NCBI RefSeq assembly: GCF_029223185.1
Contig: NZ_JARHUG010000001.1
Location: forward strand, 186,001 to 250,000
DNA: 64,000 bases
Source of the DNA: Aliiglaciecola sp. CAU 1673
Lineage (GTDB): Bacteria > Pseudomonadota > Gammaproteobacteria > Enterobacterales > Alteromonadaceae
Reading direction: 5' to 3'
Shown here: positions 8,523-18,567 of the stretch, one piece after another
How positions within the stretch are numbered: position 1 is the stretch's first letter
How the letters are laid out: each line of letters begins with the position of its first letter
Notes under the pieces: generated by a model
Database searches by the model: none
What the model was told of the DNA's origin: nothing
What the model saw: only the letters and a program-made list of their open reading frames with translations
Made by a program: the position numbers and the translations under genes

Positions 8523-9701
8523 ATGGTAATTCAGCCCAAGATCCGTGGCTTTATCTGCACCAATGCCCATCCGCTGGGATGTGCTGCCAATGTTCAGCAA
8601 CAAATTGATTATGTGAAGGGCCATCCCGTACAAGGCCAGGCCCCAAAGAATGTATTGGTTCTGGGCTGCTCCACTGGCTATGGCCTGGCCTCGCGCATTG
8701 TGTCTGCCTTTGGTTATGGCGCCAAAACCCTGGGTGTGTGTTTTGAAAAAGAGCCCAGTGACAGAAAAACCGCTACCGCCGGTTGGTATAACACTGCCGC
8801 TTTTCATGACAAAGCCAAGGCCGCAGGATTATATGCCCGCACCTTAAATGGTGATGCCTTCTCCAATGAGATGAAGGCCGAGGTGATTGAGGCCATTAAG
8901 CAGGATTTAGGACAGGTGGATCTGGTGATCTACAGTCTGGCTTCCCCCCGTCGTACCGATCCCAACACCGGTGAGACCTACAAGTCTACGCTCAAGCCTG
9001 TAGGCAAGGCATACACCACCAAGACCTATGATACCGACAAGGATCTGGTGCATGAAGTAACTCTGGAGCCTGCCAATGAAGAAGAGATCCAGAACACCGT
9101 GAAAGTGATGGGTGGTGAAGATTGGGAAATGTGGATTGATGCCCTGGATAAGGCCGGTGTGCTGGCCGATGGTGCCAAAACCACCGCTTATACCTATATC
9201 GGCAAAGAGCTGACCTGGCCCATCTATGGTCATGCCACTATCGGCAAGGCCAAAGAAGACTTGGATCGTGCTGCGGCCGCTATCAACAGTGAATTTGCCG
9301 GTAAACATGTGAAAGCCTATGTGTCTTCACTCAAGGCCCTGGTGACTCAGGCCAGTTCAGCCATTCCGGTCATGCCTTTATATATTTCTTTGATTTACAA
9401 GGTGATGAAAGAGGAAGGCACACACGAAGGTTGTATCGAGCAGATTCATGGCCTGTTTAGTGAAAAGTTGCTGGCAGAGAATCCGCAAATGGATGAGATG
9501 AAGCGCCTGCGAATGGATGGCAAGGAAACCAACGACGCTACCCAAGCCAAAATCAAGGCGCTGTGGGAGCAGGTGACCCAGGACAACTTCCACGACCTTA
9601 GCGACTATAAAGGCTACCATCAGGAATTCCTGCACCTGTTTGGCTTTGGTTTTGACAATGTGGACTATGGTGCCGATGTCGATCCCATGGTGAATTGGTA
9701 A
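8523..9701 (+). CDS. fabV: Enoyl-ACP reductase FabV (NADH)
   Basis: FabV carries out the last reduction of fatty-acid elongation, converting trans-2-enoyl-ACP (or enoyl-CoA) to the acyl form with NADH. It is insensitive or weakly sensitive to triclosan, in contrast to FabI. The 392-residue product has the family's N-terminal MVIQPKIRGFICTNAHP, the dinucleotide-binding GCSTGYGLASRI near residues 49-60, and the diagnostic Tyr235-x8-Lys244 catalytic pair (in YGHATIGKAK), which distinguishes FabV from FabI. Length is normal (about 397). AAGGA precedes the ATG. It stands alone between two terminators. Whether this organism also has fabI cannot be seen here. Confidence 0.96.
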   Translation: MVIQPKIRGFICTNAHPLGCAANVQQQIDYVKGHPVQGQAPKNVLVLGCSTGYGLASRIVSAFGYGAKTLGVCFEKEPSDRKTATAGWYNTAAFHDKAKAAGLYARTLNGDAFSNEMKAEVIEAIKQDLGQVDLVIYSLASPRRTDPNTGETYKSTLKPVGKAYTTKTYDTDKDLVHEVTLEPANEEEIQNTVKVMGGEDWEMWIDALDKAGVLADGAKTTAYTYIGKELTWPIYGHATIGKAKEDLDRAAAAINSEFAGKHVKAYVSSLKALVTQASSAIPVMPLYISLIYKVMKEEGTHEGCIEQIHGLFSEKLLAENPQMDEMKRLRMDGKETNDATQAKIKALWEQVTQDNFHDLSDYKGYHQEFLHLFGFGFDNVDYGADVDPMVNW

Positions 9702-9716
9702 CTCATACCAATCTAT

Positions 9717-9743
9717 AAAAAACCGCCTTCGGGCGGTTTTTTT
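9717..9743 (+). terminator. Intrinsic terminator after fabV
   Basis: AACCGCC and GGCGGTT pair around a TTCG tetraloop, preceded by an A run and followed by seven Ts, 20 bases after the fabV stop. It could work in both directions. Confidence 0.93.
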
Positions 9744-9914
9744 GTGCTTGTGGCGGACTGTTCACGGCTAGCCAAGGAAATTTGCCGATTAAGCACTACA
9801 CTAAGTTCTGAAACCTCCACCAACTCGCTGATTTACAAGTCTATTACGCTTTTGCTTGGTGTCGAACGGTGGTCATTGGTCCATTCCCACAATAAAAAAG
9901 GGCAGGGATTGCAA

Positions 9915-12900
9915 ATGACTAAACAGCGCCGTCTTTCCGGAACATTGTTGGTGTTCTTCAGTGTCGCCGCCATCTTAGGTATTGGTGGTCTGCTGTATTA
10001 CTTCAATATCGAAAAGAACGAGGAATACCAAAACCAGCTGCATTTTCGCGAACTGACTACCTTCACCCGCTCATTGGACAATGGTGCACAGGGCGTTAAA
10101 GCGCTGTTTAAGAACTTCCAGGCCAGCTACCGTCCCAAAGCGGATCTGGTCAGAGCCATCGAAGACAGCTTGCAGCGCTTGGACAAGGAATTTGCCAGTG
10201 ACGAAGTGGAGGGTCGGAAAACCCTCTCTGGTTTGATCAATGAGTCCGATTCGGTGCTGTATAAATTAGACGATTTGCATTGGCAGTTTAATGAACTCTG
10301 GCAAGAGGGAAGTGACCAAATTCCTGAGTTCGAAGAGCTCAATACCAAGATTAAACAATGGCAACAAAAAATTGCCGATCTTGCTGAGGGCACTGACCAG
10401 CAGCCCGGTCTGGACGTGCTGGGAGCTGAATTGAGTGAAGCTGATGACGCCTACTATGATCTGATCTTCGAGGTTGAGTCTATCGTCGAGGCGGCTGGTG
10501 AGGAACTCTACTACCGGGAAGAGCAGGATTGCTCCACGATCAGGGACTTTTGCTCTTGGCTGGACAATCTCGAATTTGACACCTTGGATCTCGATTTCTA
10601 TGAGGTCAAACCGAAAGACGCCTCGTGGTTAACTGCCAGACTCAGCCGTCTCATCGAGGAGGGAAAAGCGTTTCAGGAAGGTTTTAAAGACCAGCACAAT
10701 AAGTTGCTGAGTACGCAAAAGCAACTTGAGCAACTGAAAGAGGGGCAAATAAACCAAGATGCGCAATGGCATTGTCAAATGCGTAGCCTTTGGCAAGACC
10801 ATATTAACGCCTGCCTTCGTTTTGAAAAAATCACCCAGGAACCGAATACCCCCGCTGCCGACAACACTTTTTTGGATGAGCAAATTGCGACAGAGCAACA
10901 GCGCATTGCAAAGCTGATTAGCTTAAGCAGCGTGAAACAAGATTTGCTGTCGAACTTGCTGCTTAAATTGCAGGATGAAATGTTTGCTGGGCAACTCATA
11001 GAAGCTTTTAACAAGGTTAATTCGCTGATTAGGAAAACCAGCGCTTTGTATGAGCAGGAAGATGCTGCCTATAATGCAATAGAGGAGCTTGAAGATAAGA
11101 AAAGGGATTTGCTTGAAAGCACAAACTTTAGTGGAGAATTCGCCGACAGGGTCAAAGCGAAGCAGAAAGAAATAGCCAGCGCCAAAGAGAGATTGGCCAA
11201 CATCGAAGAGGAGTATTATCGGAAATTTGAAAGTTTAAAGTTAAATGAGGAAGATATTTACCCTGGCTCTGGCAAAGGTAAGAAGCGCACGGAAAGTGGG
11301 CGTAAAGTGCTTAGTGCCTACAATGATTATATTTACTGCATCAGCGACTTCTCGCCAGACTATTACGACTGGTATCAGTTCACGCCCAACTTTTGTGATG
11401 TCCCAAGAGAAGAGTTAGACAGGGTGCTAAAGAAGCATCTGACGGTTAAGCGTTTCTCTGCCTATCAATTCCCCAGACTAAAGACACAGCGCACGCCAGC
11501 CATCGAGGTAGAAAAGAATGGCGAATGCCCGGTGGGGATTGCCCAAGGACGCTACTGCAATCCGTATTACGATTTGCCGATGATCGCGCCCTATCATCCG
11601 CTATTGGAAAATCAGGAGGCGGTGATCGCCGGCTCTTTTGTTAACCCTTCCGCGCGCGAGGTGGAGATTATTCAGATCCCGCTGTCGTCTGTGGTAAAAG
11701 ACTTTCGCTTTCAGCTTTTTCCCATGACTCTGCTGGTGGATGAGCAAGGGCATCGTTTAATGCGCTCCGAAGAGGTAAAGCATGCAGCTTTCCAGTCGGG
11801 TTTGCGCTTTGAAAAGGTGGATTTGCTGCTGCAGAAGTTGGCCAGCAAGCAGCAAGAGGATAAGAAGCGGGAAACCGGCGATAAAGCAAAGAAAGACTCA
11901 CTAAAGGATACAAAGGGTGAAGGGCGTCCGGGGTATTCGGGCTATGTGGATATGGATATCGCCGGTGAGTCCTACCGGGTGTTTATCATGCCGTGGCAGG
12001 GGTTGGTGAACTCCAAATCGGCACAAACCTATTATTTACTGGGTTTTAAACCTATTGCCGAGCTCACCAGCCGTAAATTAAGTATATCCAGCACCAGCAT
12101 TACGTTGCTGGTGTCCGCGCTTCTGGCTTTCTTTGGCATATTACCGCTGCTGAAAATCCGCCTGATTTCCAAGCATCAGGGGATCACACCCAGTGATCGC
12201 AAATGGGTGGTCGCCGGGCTGGCAATGCTAACTGCTGTGGGCACAATCGTTCTTTGTCAGCACTTGCTTTACGACCAACTTAAATCGCGGTTGACGGCTC
12301 AGGCGCAAGCTGTTGTGGGGCAAATTCAGGCCAACTTTTCCCAGGAACTTACTGCGCTAGTTAGTCAAATCACACAACAAGGTGATGTATTCGCTATGCA
12401 AGACTGTGTTGGTGAAAAGTGTCCGGATAAGTTGCTAAGGCGGCAAAGCACTGAACAGGGCTATTTTCTGGAATCTCTATTCCTGCTGCCCGAGGATGGC
12501 CAATTGCGTTATTCGGGGGATTCGCCCACGACCGTTCTTTGGTCATCAAACAAGTTGTTCAGGGAGAGAGATATCGACCTGTCAGCGCGCAATTACTACA
12601 CCAAAGCACTGCATAAGGATACCTGGTCCAATGATGAGGTTGAGGTTTGCCTGACGGTTGATATGGCACTGCCAGATAAACCTAAGTGCTTTAAAGAGTT
12701 TGTGGTAGAGCGGATTCTAAATAAAACCGATGGACGCAAGAACAGTCAATTTGCCATGCCCTTGTTTGACCAAAGTACCCAGCAGGACAAGCATATTTTA
12801 AGCTTCGGCACCCAGCTGCAGACATTCCTCTCACCATTGTTACCTAATCAGTTTGGCTTTCTGGTCTTCGACAACGACTCAGGACAAGTGCTGTTTCACA

Positions 12901-15464
12901 GCGATGACAGTCGCAGTCTGACAGAGAATATTTACGTTGAGACCGACAACAGCCTCAAGCTGAAGAGTCTGGTGGAAAACATCCCGCAGATTAAACCAGT
13001 GAGCTTTGTGACTAATTACCGGGGTGCAGACCACCTGTTTCAAGTCGCTTCTTTAATGAACGGGGTGCCATGGACACTGGCCGTTTATTATCAAAAAGAT
13101 CAACTGCGTAATCTGCTGATGTTGCTGGCCTTTACCACCTTTATATTGACCTTTTTGCTGATTGGCCTGGCGCTCCTCCTATATGGCATCTTGCAGGGAT
13201 TCGGGAAGTCACATTTACTCAGGCAATTTCTATGGTTCAATCCATTGTTGGTGCGATTCAGGGCCTATCCATTATTTAGTGTCTTTCTGCTGGGCACCGC
13301 TATTGTCGAATTGACGCTGTTTGCTTGGCTGACTGAGCACACCCCCGGCGCACTTTGGTGGCAACTGCTGATACTGGTTCTTTTCGTTCCTGCGCTACTT
13401 TGGATGGTGGCATGGCGGTGGCAGCGCCGTAAATTGGCCGGTGAGTCTTCGCATCAGCCAGCGGAAAAACGAATTTCACCGCTTATACTGCGCCAATACT
13501 GTCATTTTCTTATTTGCCTGTTGCTGTTTGTGGTGAGTATCCCTTCCTTATTGATCTATGTGCATGTTGGAGACTTCTATCTTTCCCGTTACAGCCAACT
13601 GGAAGCCAGTCATCTGCACGAGGATTACCAGGCATCGATGTCTGCCCGAAAATCTTACTTTGCTATGGTGCTGGATAGTCCAACACCGTCAACCCAAGGC
13701 GCATCAAGAGGTCCATGTTACCTGGGGCTAGAACCGGCATCTGAGACTATGGCCACAGGAACCTATGGATGTGAAATAGAGGCAGGCCAATCACAAAATG
13801 ATGGGATTTTGAAACCCTATTGGTTCGCTGAATCTGCTGTCGGCGCAAAGCCGCTCAGTGACAACAACCTGGCCGCCATGATCTGGCGGGTTGTAGATAT
13901 TCAACAACCCATTGCTGCACTGATTTGGCTTCACAGCCAAAGCCAGGTCAAAACCGAGTATGAAAATCTGACTCTGTATAAAGGCACATCGCTCTTGGGC
14001 AACCTGGCTTTGCCTGTTTCGGCATCGGTTACTGGTTTGTTGTCAGAATCGCTCAGATCGCATTGGTTAGTGGTCGCATTTATACTTCTGACGGTTTTTC
14101 TTCTTTATTGGTGGATGATCCATAACTGGCTGTGCATGCGTTTACTGGGTATTAATATCCCTCACAATTTCAGGGTGGGGGATAACCTTCCACCAGCGGA
14201 CTCCAAACCAGAAATTCCGGTGGTTAACCAAGACCAAACCGGTCCAGGCAAATATCAAATGCTGATGGCGTATTTGACCGCGAAGCCCACACAGACCGCC
14301 TTTGCCAACAATCTGCATATGCAAATTATCAGACCAAGCCCAGTGACATTAAGTGTGTTAGATCCGAAACGTTATGAGGCGCTGGCAAAAAACAAACGGC
14401 TGACGGAACAAATGGAGCAAGTGGAAATCATCACCGGCTCGGCCGTTTCCCTGTCCGAATTATCCGCGGTTTCTGAAAGTAACGCTGAAGCCTTGGTCGC
14501 TCATCATCTTGATCTGCACAGAGAGAATGAAGGCGGATTACTGGTGCTGAAAGGCTTTGAGGGCTTGCCCTTTGAACGCGAACAACGGCGCAAAGCGTTG
14601 GAAATTATGGAATATCTGCTGAGCTTGCCGAAGTTAAGAATAGTCTTGCTGGTGGATATTTCTCCCTTGTACCGATTGACCCAACAAGACGCCTATCCTT
14701 TTGAAAGCAGTGCCAAGCAAAAGGCCGATGCTGAGGAGGTGGTGCGTTGGTGCCGGGTGATGAAACGCTTTACCAAGTTTTATGATTGGACGCCTGGCGA
14801 GCGAACCGCATTGCCTAAGTTTGTTAGTGCCTCTGAATTGCTGCTTCACGAGAGTGGGTCCTGGCCCGAGTGTGAAAAAATCGCCATGGAGTTTTTAGAT
14901 TACCATCGCGCCACCCGTGATCCAGAGCTAGCCATGGGGGAGGGCATGACACTCAGAGATTTACATTCTGTCTGGCTCGAGTCCATCGATCGTCACTGGA
15001 GTCCTGAACAAGTGATGGAATTCTTTGCCGCCAATGCCGGCGCCCATTACCGCTATCGCTGGGAGCTATGCACCAAAGAAGAGCGCTTAATGCTGCTGCA
15101 GGTAGCCGTTGGTATGACCCCCAATCCCATGAATATTGAGCCTTTGGAACACTTGGTTCGACGCGGTTACCTGTTTCAGGACAATGGCTGGCATATGGTC
15201 AATCGCAGTTTTTCCCGCTTTGTGCTGACGGCAGAGGGCGAGCAGCGTGTGGCTGATTGGTTTGGCGAAGCGGCGGAAAGCAGCTGGAAATACATCCGCA
15301 TCCCCATTTTCTTGTTGCTGTTTGTGCTGCTGGGGATACTGGCCTATTCCGCCACAGAAGCTTTTGAGTCAGTGATGGCGCTGCTAACCGCCTCATTGGG
15401 ATTGATCCCCTTGCTGCTGAGGAACATTAATTTACTGCGTGGCGGCGGGAACGCTGAAAGCTAA
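9915..15464 (+). CDS. Giant multi-pass membrane protein with two Cache-like periplasmic regions and a cytoplasmic C-terminal domain, function unknown
   Basis: A 1849-residue protein I cannot assign. From the sequence: one N-terminal membrane segment (about 9-29); a long coiled-coil-rich, Glu/Lys/Gln-rich region to about 480; a first Cache-like sensor region with DLPMIAPYHPLL and VDMDIAGESYRVFIMPW before a second membrane segment (725-745); a third (763-783); a second Cache-like region containing RDIDLSARNYYTKAL and ending before segment four (1063-1092); further segments near 1117-1138, 1147-1167, 1195-1216 and 1381-1402; a cytoplasmic domain (1403-1790) with a Walker B-like LRIVLLVDIS and winged-helix-like end but no Walker A motif; and two last membrane segments near 1793-1840. 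The frame is open back to a GTG at 9744, but ATG 9915 has AGGGA six bases upstream and starts the signal anchor. It is monocistronic as far as can be seen. Sensing of a periplasmic ligand is an inference from the Cache resemblance. Confidence 0.75.
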   Translation: MTKQRRLSGTLLVFFSVAAILGIGGLLYYFNIEKNEEYQNQLHFRELTTFTRSLDNGAQGVKALFKNFQASYRPKADLVRAIEDSLQRLDKEFASDEVEGRKTLSGLINESDSVLYKLDDLHWQFNELWQEGSDQIPEFEELNTKIKQWQQKIADLAEGTDQQPGLDVLGAELSEADDAYYDLIFEVESIVEAAGEELYYREEQDCSTIRDFCSWLDNLEFDTLDLDFYEVKPKDASWLTARLSRLIEEGKAFQEGFKDQHNKLLSTQKQLEQLKEGQINQDAQWHCQMRSLWQDHINACLRFEKITQEPNTPAADNTFLDEQIATEQQRIAKLISLSSVKQDLLSNLLLKLQDEMFAGQLIEAFNKVNSLIRKTSALYEQEDAAYNAIEELEDKKRDLLESTNFSGEFADRVKAKQKEIASAKERLANIEEEYYRKFESLKLNEEDIYPGSGKGKKRTESGRKVLSAYNDYIYCISDFSPDYYDWYQFTPNFCDVPREELDRVLKKHLTVKRFSAYQFPRLKTQRTPAIEVEKNGECPVGIAQGRYCNPYYDLPMIAPYHPLLENQEAVIAGSFVNPSAREVEIIQIPLSSVVKDFRFQLFPMTLLVDEQGHRLMRSEEVKHAAFQSGLRFEKVDLLLQKLASKQQEDKKRETGDKAKKDSLKDTKGEGRPGYSGYVDMDIAGESYRVFIMPWQGLVNSKSAQTYYLLGFKPIAELTSRKLSISSTSITLLVSALLAFFGILPLLKIRLISKHQGITPSDRKWVVAGLAMLTAVGTIVLCQHLLYDQLKSRLTAQAQAVVGQIQANFSQELTALVSQITQQGDVFAMQDCVGEKCPDKLLRRQSTEQGYFLESLFLLPEDGQLRYSGDSPTTVLWSSNKLFRERDIDLSARNYYTKALHKDTWSNDEVEVCLTVDMALPDKPKCFKEFVVERILNKTDGRKNSQFAMPLFDQSTQQDKHILSFGTQLQTFLSPLLPNQFGFLVFDNDSGQVLFHSDDSRSLTENIYVETDNSLKLKSLVENIPQIKPVSFVTNYRGADHLFQVASLMNGVPWTLAVYYQKDQLRNLLMLLAFTTFILTFLLIGLALLLYGILQGFGKSHLLRQFLWFNPLLVRFRAYPLFSVFLLGTAIVELTLFAWLTEHTPGALWWQLLILVLFVPALLWMVAWRWQRRKLAGESSHQPAEKRISPLILRQYCHFLICLLLFVVSIPSLLIYVHVGDFYLSRYSQLEASHLHEDYQASMSARKSYFAMVLDSPTPSTQGASRGPCYLGLEPASETMATGTYGCEIEAGQSQNDGILKPYWFAESAVGAKPLSDNNLAAMIWRVVDIQQPIAALIWLHSQSQVKTEYENLTLYKGTSLLGNLALPVSASVTGLLSESLRSHWLVVAFILLTVFLLYWWMIHNWLCMRLLGINIPHNFRVGDNLPPADSKPEIPVVNQDQTGPGKYQMLMAYLTAKPTQTAFANNLHMQIIRPSPVTLSVLDPKRYEALAKNKRLTEQMEQVEIITGSAVSLSELSAVSESNAEALVAHHLDLHRENEGGLLVLKGFEGLPFEREQRRKALEIMEYLLSLPKLRIVLLVDISPLYRLTQQDAYPFESSAKQKADAEEVVRWCRVMKRFTKFYDWTPGERTALPKFVSASELLLHESGSWPECEKIAMEFLDYHRATRDPELAMGEGMTLRDLHSVWLESIDRHWSPEQVMEFFAANAGAHYRYRWELCTKEERLMLLQVAVGMTPNPMNIEPLEHLVRRGYLFQDNGWHMVNRSFSRFVLTAEGEQRVADWFGEAAESSWKYIRIPIFLLLFVLLGILAYSATEAFESVMALLTASLGLIPLLLRNINLLRGGGNAES

Positions 15465-15618
15465 TCCAATTAGTGGTTTTTGTAGCTGTTAGGGGCAGAA
15501 AAGAGGATAACAACCCGCTAAACCAAGATTGCTGGTGAAAAGACAAGCAAATCATTGCTATGCAATGGTATTACCACTGTTGTGTTGATATTTTGCATGG
15601 CGAAAAGCAGGGGTTTAA

Positions 15619-15627
15619 TGCTAAAAT
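15619..15627 (+). promoter_or_regulatory. Candidate extended -10 promoter for the nqr operon
   Basis: TGCTAAAAT fits an extended -10 element (TGn plus TAAAAT). No good -35 lies 17 bases upstream. If used, it would give a leader of roughly 385 bases before nqrA. Pattern match only. Confidence 0.3.
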
Positions 15628-16017
15628 GCCGGGTTTAGGGGCGAGTCTCGTCGCCACTTAAGTAAAGACCTTTTTCGCGGGTGACATTCTCAGAGTTTTT
15701 ATTATGTAAGCTGGCCTTAAGGACGCCGGCATAGCGTGCATGTAAAAACCCTGTTGTTGGGAAAAGGTACATAGCAATGTTAGTTCTGCAACCGGCAGAA
15801 ATTGTTATGTCTGGCTTGCGCTGTGTCGCAAAGCCTCACCGGTGCCTTTGATCAGACTGGAGGCTGTATAAAGGCGAGAAGAGAATTGCAGGTGCTTGTT
15901 GCTGGATAACAGAAAACAGGTGGAACTCGTGTGAATACTCATCAGAATTGGCCTGCCGAATATCGCAGTGGCCGTTAATCCTGATGAGTATTTAGTTAAT
16001 AAGTAGTGCAATTACCT
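15628..16017 (+). promoter_or_regulatory. Long hairpin-rich region upstream of nqrA, possible structured leader
   Basis: About 550 bases separate the giant membrane protein gene from nqrA and hold no convincing gene. Four hairpins can be drawn in order: GGCGA/TCGCC (15640-15655); a two-part stem GTTTTTA/TAAAAAC (15695-15749) enclosing GCTGGC/GCCGGC around CTTAAGGA; AGCCTC/GAGGCT (15832-15865); and a perfect 12-bp stem AATACTCATCAG/CTGATGAGTATT (15934-15992) with further internal GGCC pairing. The last one ends 25 bases before the nqrA ATG, which lacks a clear Shine-Dalgarno sequence. This suggests control at the RNA level or a protein operator. An RNA motif upstream of Marinomonas nqrA has been named in the literature; I cannot tell whether this is the same. 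Confidence 0.45.
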
Positions 16018-17358
16018 ATGATAAAAATCACTAAAGGGTTGGATCTCCCTATCCAGGGAGCACCACAGCAGTCCATCCAGGAAGGCCCCCGGATTACCCG
16101 GGTTGCCATTTTGGGTGAAGAATATGTCGGTATGCGTCCCACCATGTTTGTGCAGGTGGACGATCGCGTCAAGAAAGGCCAGGCGCTTTTCGAAGACAAG
16201 AAAAATCCGGGCGTGAAATTCACTGCTCCGGCTGCCGGCGTCGTCAAAGAAATCAACCGTGGCGCCAAGCGCGTGCTGCAATCCGTGGTTATCGAAATGG
16301 ATGGAGAAGAGCAAGAGCAGTTTGCCAAGTTCGACGCCGCCCAACTCGCTAATCTGGATCGTGCCGAGGTGGAAAAGAATTTGGTCGAATCCGGCCTCTG
16401 GACCGCCATTCGCACTCGCCCATACAGCAAGATCCCCAAGCTTGGCTCAAGCCCCCGCGCTATTTTCGTCAGCGCCATGGATACCAATCCATTAGCCGCT
16501 GACCCTGCTGTCATTATTAACGAGCGTAAAGACGACTTCGTTAACGGCTTGGCCGTATTGCGTCGTCTGACTGACGGCAAGCTATATGTCAGCAAAGCCC
16601 CTGGCGCAGATATCCCGGTTGGCCAAACACAGGCCGAGGTGAATGAGTTCGCTGGTCCGCACCCTGCGGGTCTGGTCGGTACTCATATTCACTTCCTGGA
16701 CAGTGCCGGTGCGGGTAAAACTGTATGGCATGTGGGTTATCAGGATGTAATCGCTATCGGTCATTTGTTCACTACCGGTGAACTGGACAGCCGTCGCGTG
16801 GTGTCGTTGGCCGGTCCTGCCGCCAAGAACCCGCGCCTGGTGCGTGCTTTAGTCGGTGCCAGCATCGAGCAGTTGACCGCCGGTGAACAAGAAGGCACTA
16901 ACGTGCGTAGTATTTCCGGGTCGGTACTTTGCGGTACTAATGCCTATGGTGTGCACGGCTATCTGGGACGCTATCATCTTCAGGTTTGTTTGCTGGCCGA
17001 AGGCAATGAAAAGCACTTCCTGGGGTGGATCACGCCTGGTAGCGACAAGCACTCTATTACCCGTGCTTATCTGGGCCATCTGAACCCCAAGCGCTTGTTC
17101 AGCATGACTACTACCACCAATGGTTCTGACCGGGCCATGGTACCCATCGGTAACTACGAGCGCATTATGCCGCTGGATATCCTGCCCACTCTGTTGCTGC
17201 GGGACCTGCTGGCTGGTGATACCGACAGCGCCCAACAATTGGGTTGCCTGGAATTGGATGAAGAAGATTTGGGTCTTTGCACCTATGTCTGCCCCGGTAA
17301 GTACAACTACGGTCCTGTGTTGCGTGACTGCTTGGCCAAGATTGAGAAAGAGGGCTGA
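16018..17358 (+). CDS. nqrA: Na+-translocating NADH:quinone reductase subunit A
   Basis: NqrA is the cytoplasmic subunit of the sodium-pumping NADH:ubiquinone oxidoreductase and contributes to quinone binding. The 446-residue product begins [18 protein letters not shown] and carries [15 protein letters not shown] and the [18 protein letters not shown] lipoyl-like region, all closely matching Vibrio NqrA in order and length. The frame extends to a GTG at 16006, but the ATG at 16018 aligns with the known N-terminus. Ribosome-binding sequence is poor (AAGTAG, ten or more bases upstream), so the upstream hairpin may matter for translation. It is the first gene of nqrABCDEF. Confidence 0.97.
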   Translation: MIKITKGLDLPIQGAPQQSIQEGPRITRVAILGEEYVGMRPTMFVQVDDRVKKGQALFEDKKNPGVKFTAPAAGVVKEINRGAKRVLQSVVIEMDGEEQEQFAKFDAAQLANLDRAEVEKNLVESGLWTAIRTRPYSKIPKLGSSPRAIFVSAMDTNPLAADPAVIINERKDDFVNGLAVLRRLTDGKLYVSKAPGADIPVGQTQAEVNEFAGPHPAGLVGTHIHFLDSAGAGKTVWHVGYQDVIAIGHLFTTGELDSRRVVSLAGPAAKNPRLVRALVGASIEQLTAGEQEGTNVRSISGSVLCGTNAYGVHGYLGRYHLQVCLLAEGNEKHFLGWITPGSDKHSITRAYLGHLNPKRLFSMTTTTNGSDRAMVPIGNYERIMPLDILPTLLLRDLLAGDTDSAQQLGCLELDEEDLGLCTYVCPGKYNYGPVLRDCLAKIEKEG

Positions 17359-17361
17359 TCC

Positions 17362-18567
17362 ATGAGCATGAAAGAATACCTGGAAAAAATCGAACCCAAC
17401 TTCGAGCCAGGCGGTAAGTATGAAAAGTGGTATGCCCTCTACGAGGCTGTTGCCACCATTTTGTATACCCCTGGTAAAGTCAATAAAACCCATACCCATG
17501 TGCGTGACAGCATTGACCTCAAGCGCATCATGATACTGGTGTGGATGGCCACCTTCCCAGCCATGTTCTATGGCATGTTTAACGTTGGTGCCCAAGCGCA
17601 TGAAGCTATGCTCAACGGCGCTACGCTGCCAGCTATGTGGCAGGCTGACCTGTTTACTGCGCTGGGCGGTATGCTTGGACAGGAGTCGACCTCTTGGTTG
17701 GCCATGTTTGGCTATGGTGCCTGTTTCTTCCTGCCTATCTACGCGGTGACCTTCATCGTGGGTGGTTTCTGGGAAGTCTTGTTTGCCTCTATCCGTAAGC
17801 ACGAAGTGAACGAAGGCTTCTTCGTCACCTCTGTACTGTTCGCCTTAACTCTGCCGGCGACAATTCCACTGTGGCAGGTCGCTTTGGGTATCACCTTTGG
17901 TGTCGTGATTGCCAAGGAAGTGTTCGGCGGCACTGGCCGTAACTTCTTAAACCCTGCCTTGTCTGGTCGCGCTTTCCTGTACTTCGCCTATCCGGCGCAG
18001 ATCTCAGGTGATGCTATCTGGACTGCTGCTGACGGCTTCTCTGGCGCAACTATGCTGGGTCAAGCTGCTGCCGGTAACCTGGATTATGCCAACACCGCTC
18101 TGTGGTGGGATGCCTTCTTCGGCAATATCCAAGGTTCAGTGGGTGAAGTCTCTACCCTGGCGCTGCTGATTGGCGGCCTGTTTATTATCTATTTGCGCAT
18201 TGCCTCCTGGCGCATTGTGCTCGGCGTGCTGTTTGGCATGGCCTTGTTCAGCACCTTGCTGAATATGATCGGCAGTGAAACCAATCAGATGTTTGCCATG
18301 CCCTGGTACTGGCACCTTGTCACCGGCGGTTTCGCTTTCGGTATGTTGTTTATGGCTACCGACCCGGTATCCGCCTCTTTTACCAACAAAGGTAAATGGG
18401 CGTACGGCCTGTTGATCGGATTCATGTGCGTGATGATTCGTGTGCTTAACCCTGCTTTCCCTGAAGGCATGATGTTGGCAATTCTGTTCGCCAACTTGTG
18501 GGCACCCTTGTTCGACTACTTTGTCGCACAGAGCAATATCAAGCGGAGGATGGCGCGTGTCAGCTAA
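17362..18567 (+). CDS. nqrB: Na+-NQR subunit B, covalent FMN-binding membrane protein
   Basis: NqrB is an integral membrane subunit that carries covalently bound FMN and riboflavin and forms part of the sodium path. The 401-residue protein has about ten membrane segments of the NqrB/RnfD family, starting near [17 protein letters not shown]. The FMN attachment motif SGAT is present with Thr230 as the probable phosphoester-linked residue. AGAGGG precedes the ATG at 17362; an in-frame ATG at 17368 is an alternative. The gene begins three bases after nqrA and ends overlapping nqrC by 11 bases. Confidence 0.97.
   Translation: MSMKEYLEKIEPNFEPGGKYEKWYALYEAVATILYTPGKVNKTHTHVRDSIDLKRIMILVWMATFPAMFYGMFNVGAQAHEAMLNGATLPAMWQADLFTALGGMLGQESTSWLAMFGYGACFFLPIYAVTFIVGGFWEVLFASIRKHEVNEGFFVTSVLFALTLPATIPLWQVALGITFGVVIAKEVFGGTGRNFLNPALSGRAFLYFAYPAQISGDAIWTAADGFSGATMLGQAAAGNLDYANTALWWDAFFGNIQGSVGEVSTLALLIGGLFIIYLRIASWRIVLGVLFGMALFSTLLNMIGSETNQMFAMPWYWHLVTGGFAFGMLFMATDPVSASFTNKGKWAYGLLIGFMCVMIRVLNPAFPEGMMLAILFANLWAPLFDYFVAQSNIKRRMARVS

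Noticed and set aside
9744-9914. Upstream extension of the giant membrane protein from a GTG at 9744
   Set aside because: It starts inside the fabV terminator tail, has no ribosome-binding site, and the ATG at 9915 has one and begins the membrane anchor.
15996-16595. 199-codon frame antisense to the 5' end of nqrA
   Set aside because: Serine- and leucine-rich shadow translation over a certain gene.
16849-17802. 317-codon open frame antisense to nqrA and nqrB
   Set aside because: It lies opposite two certain genes, has no recognisable domain and reflects their codon bias.
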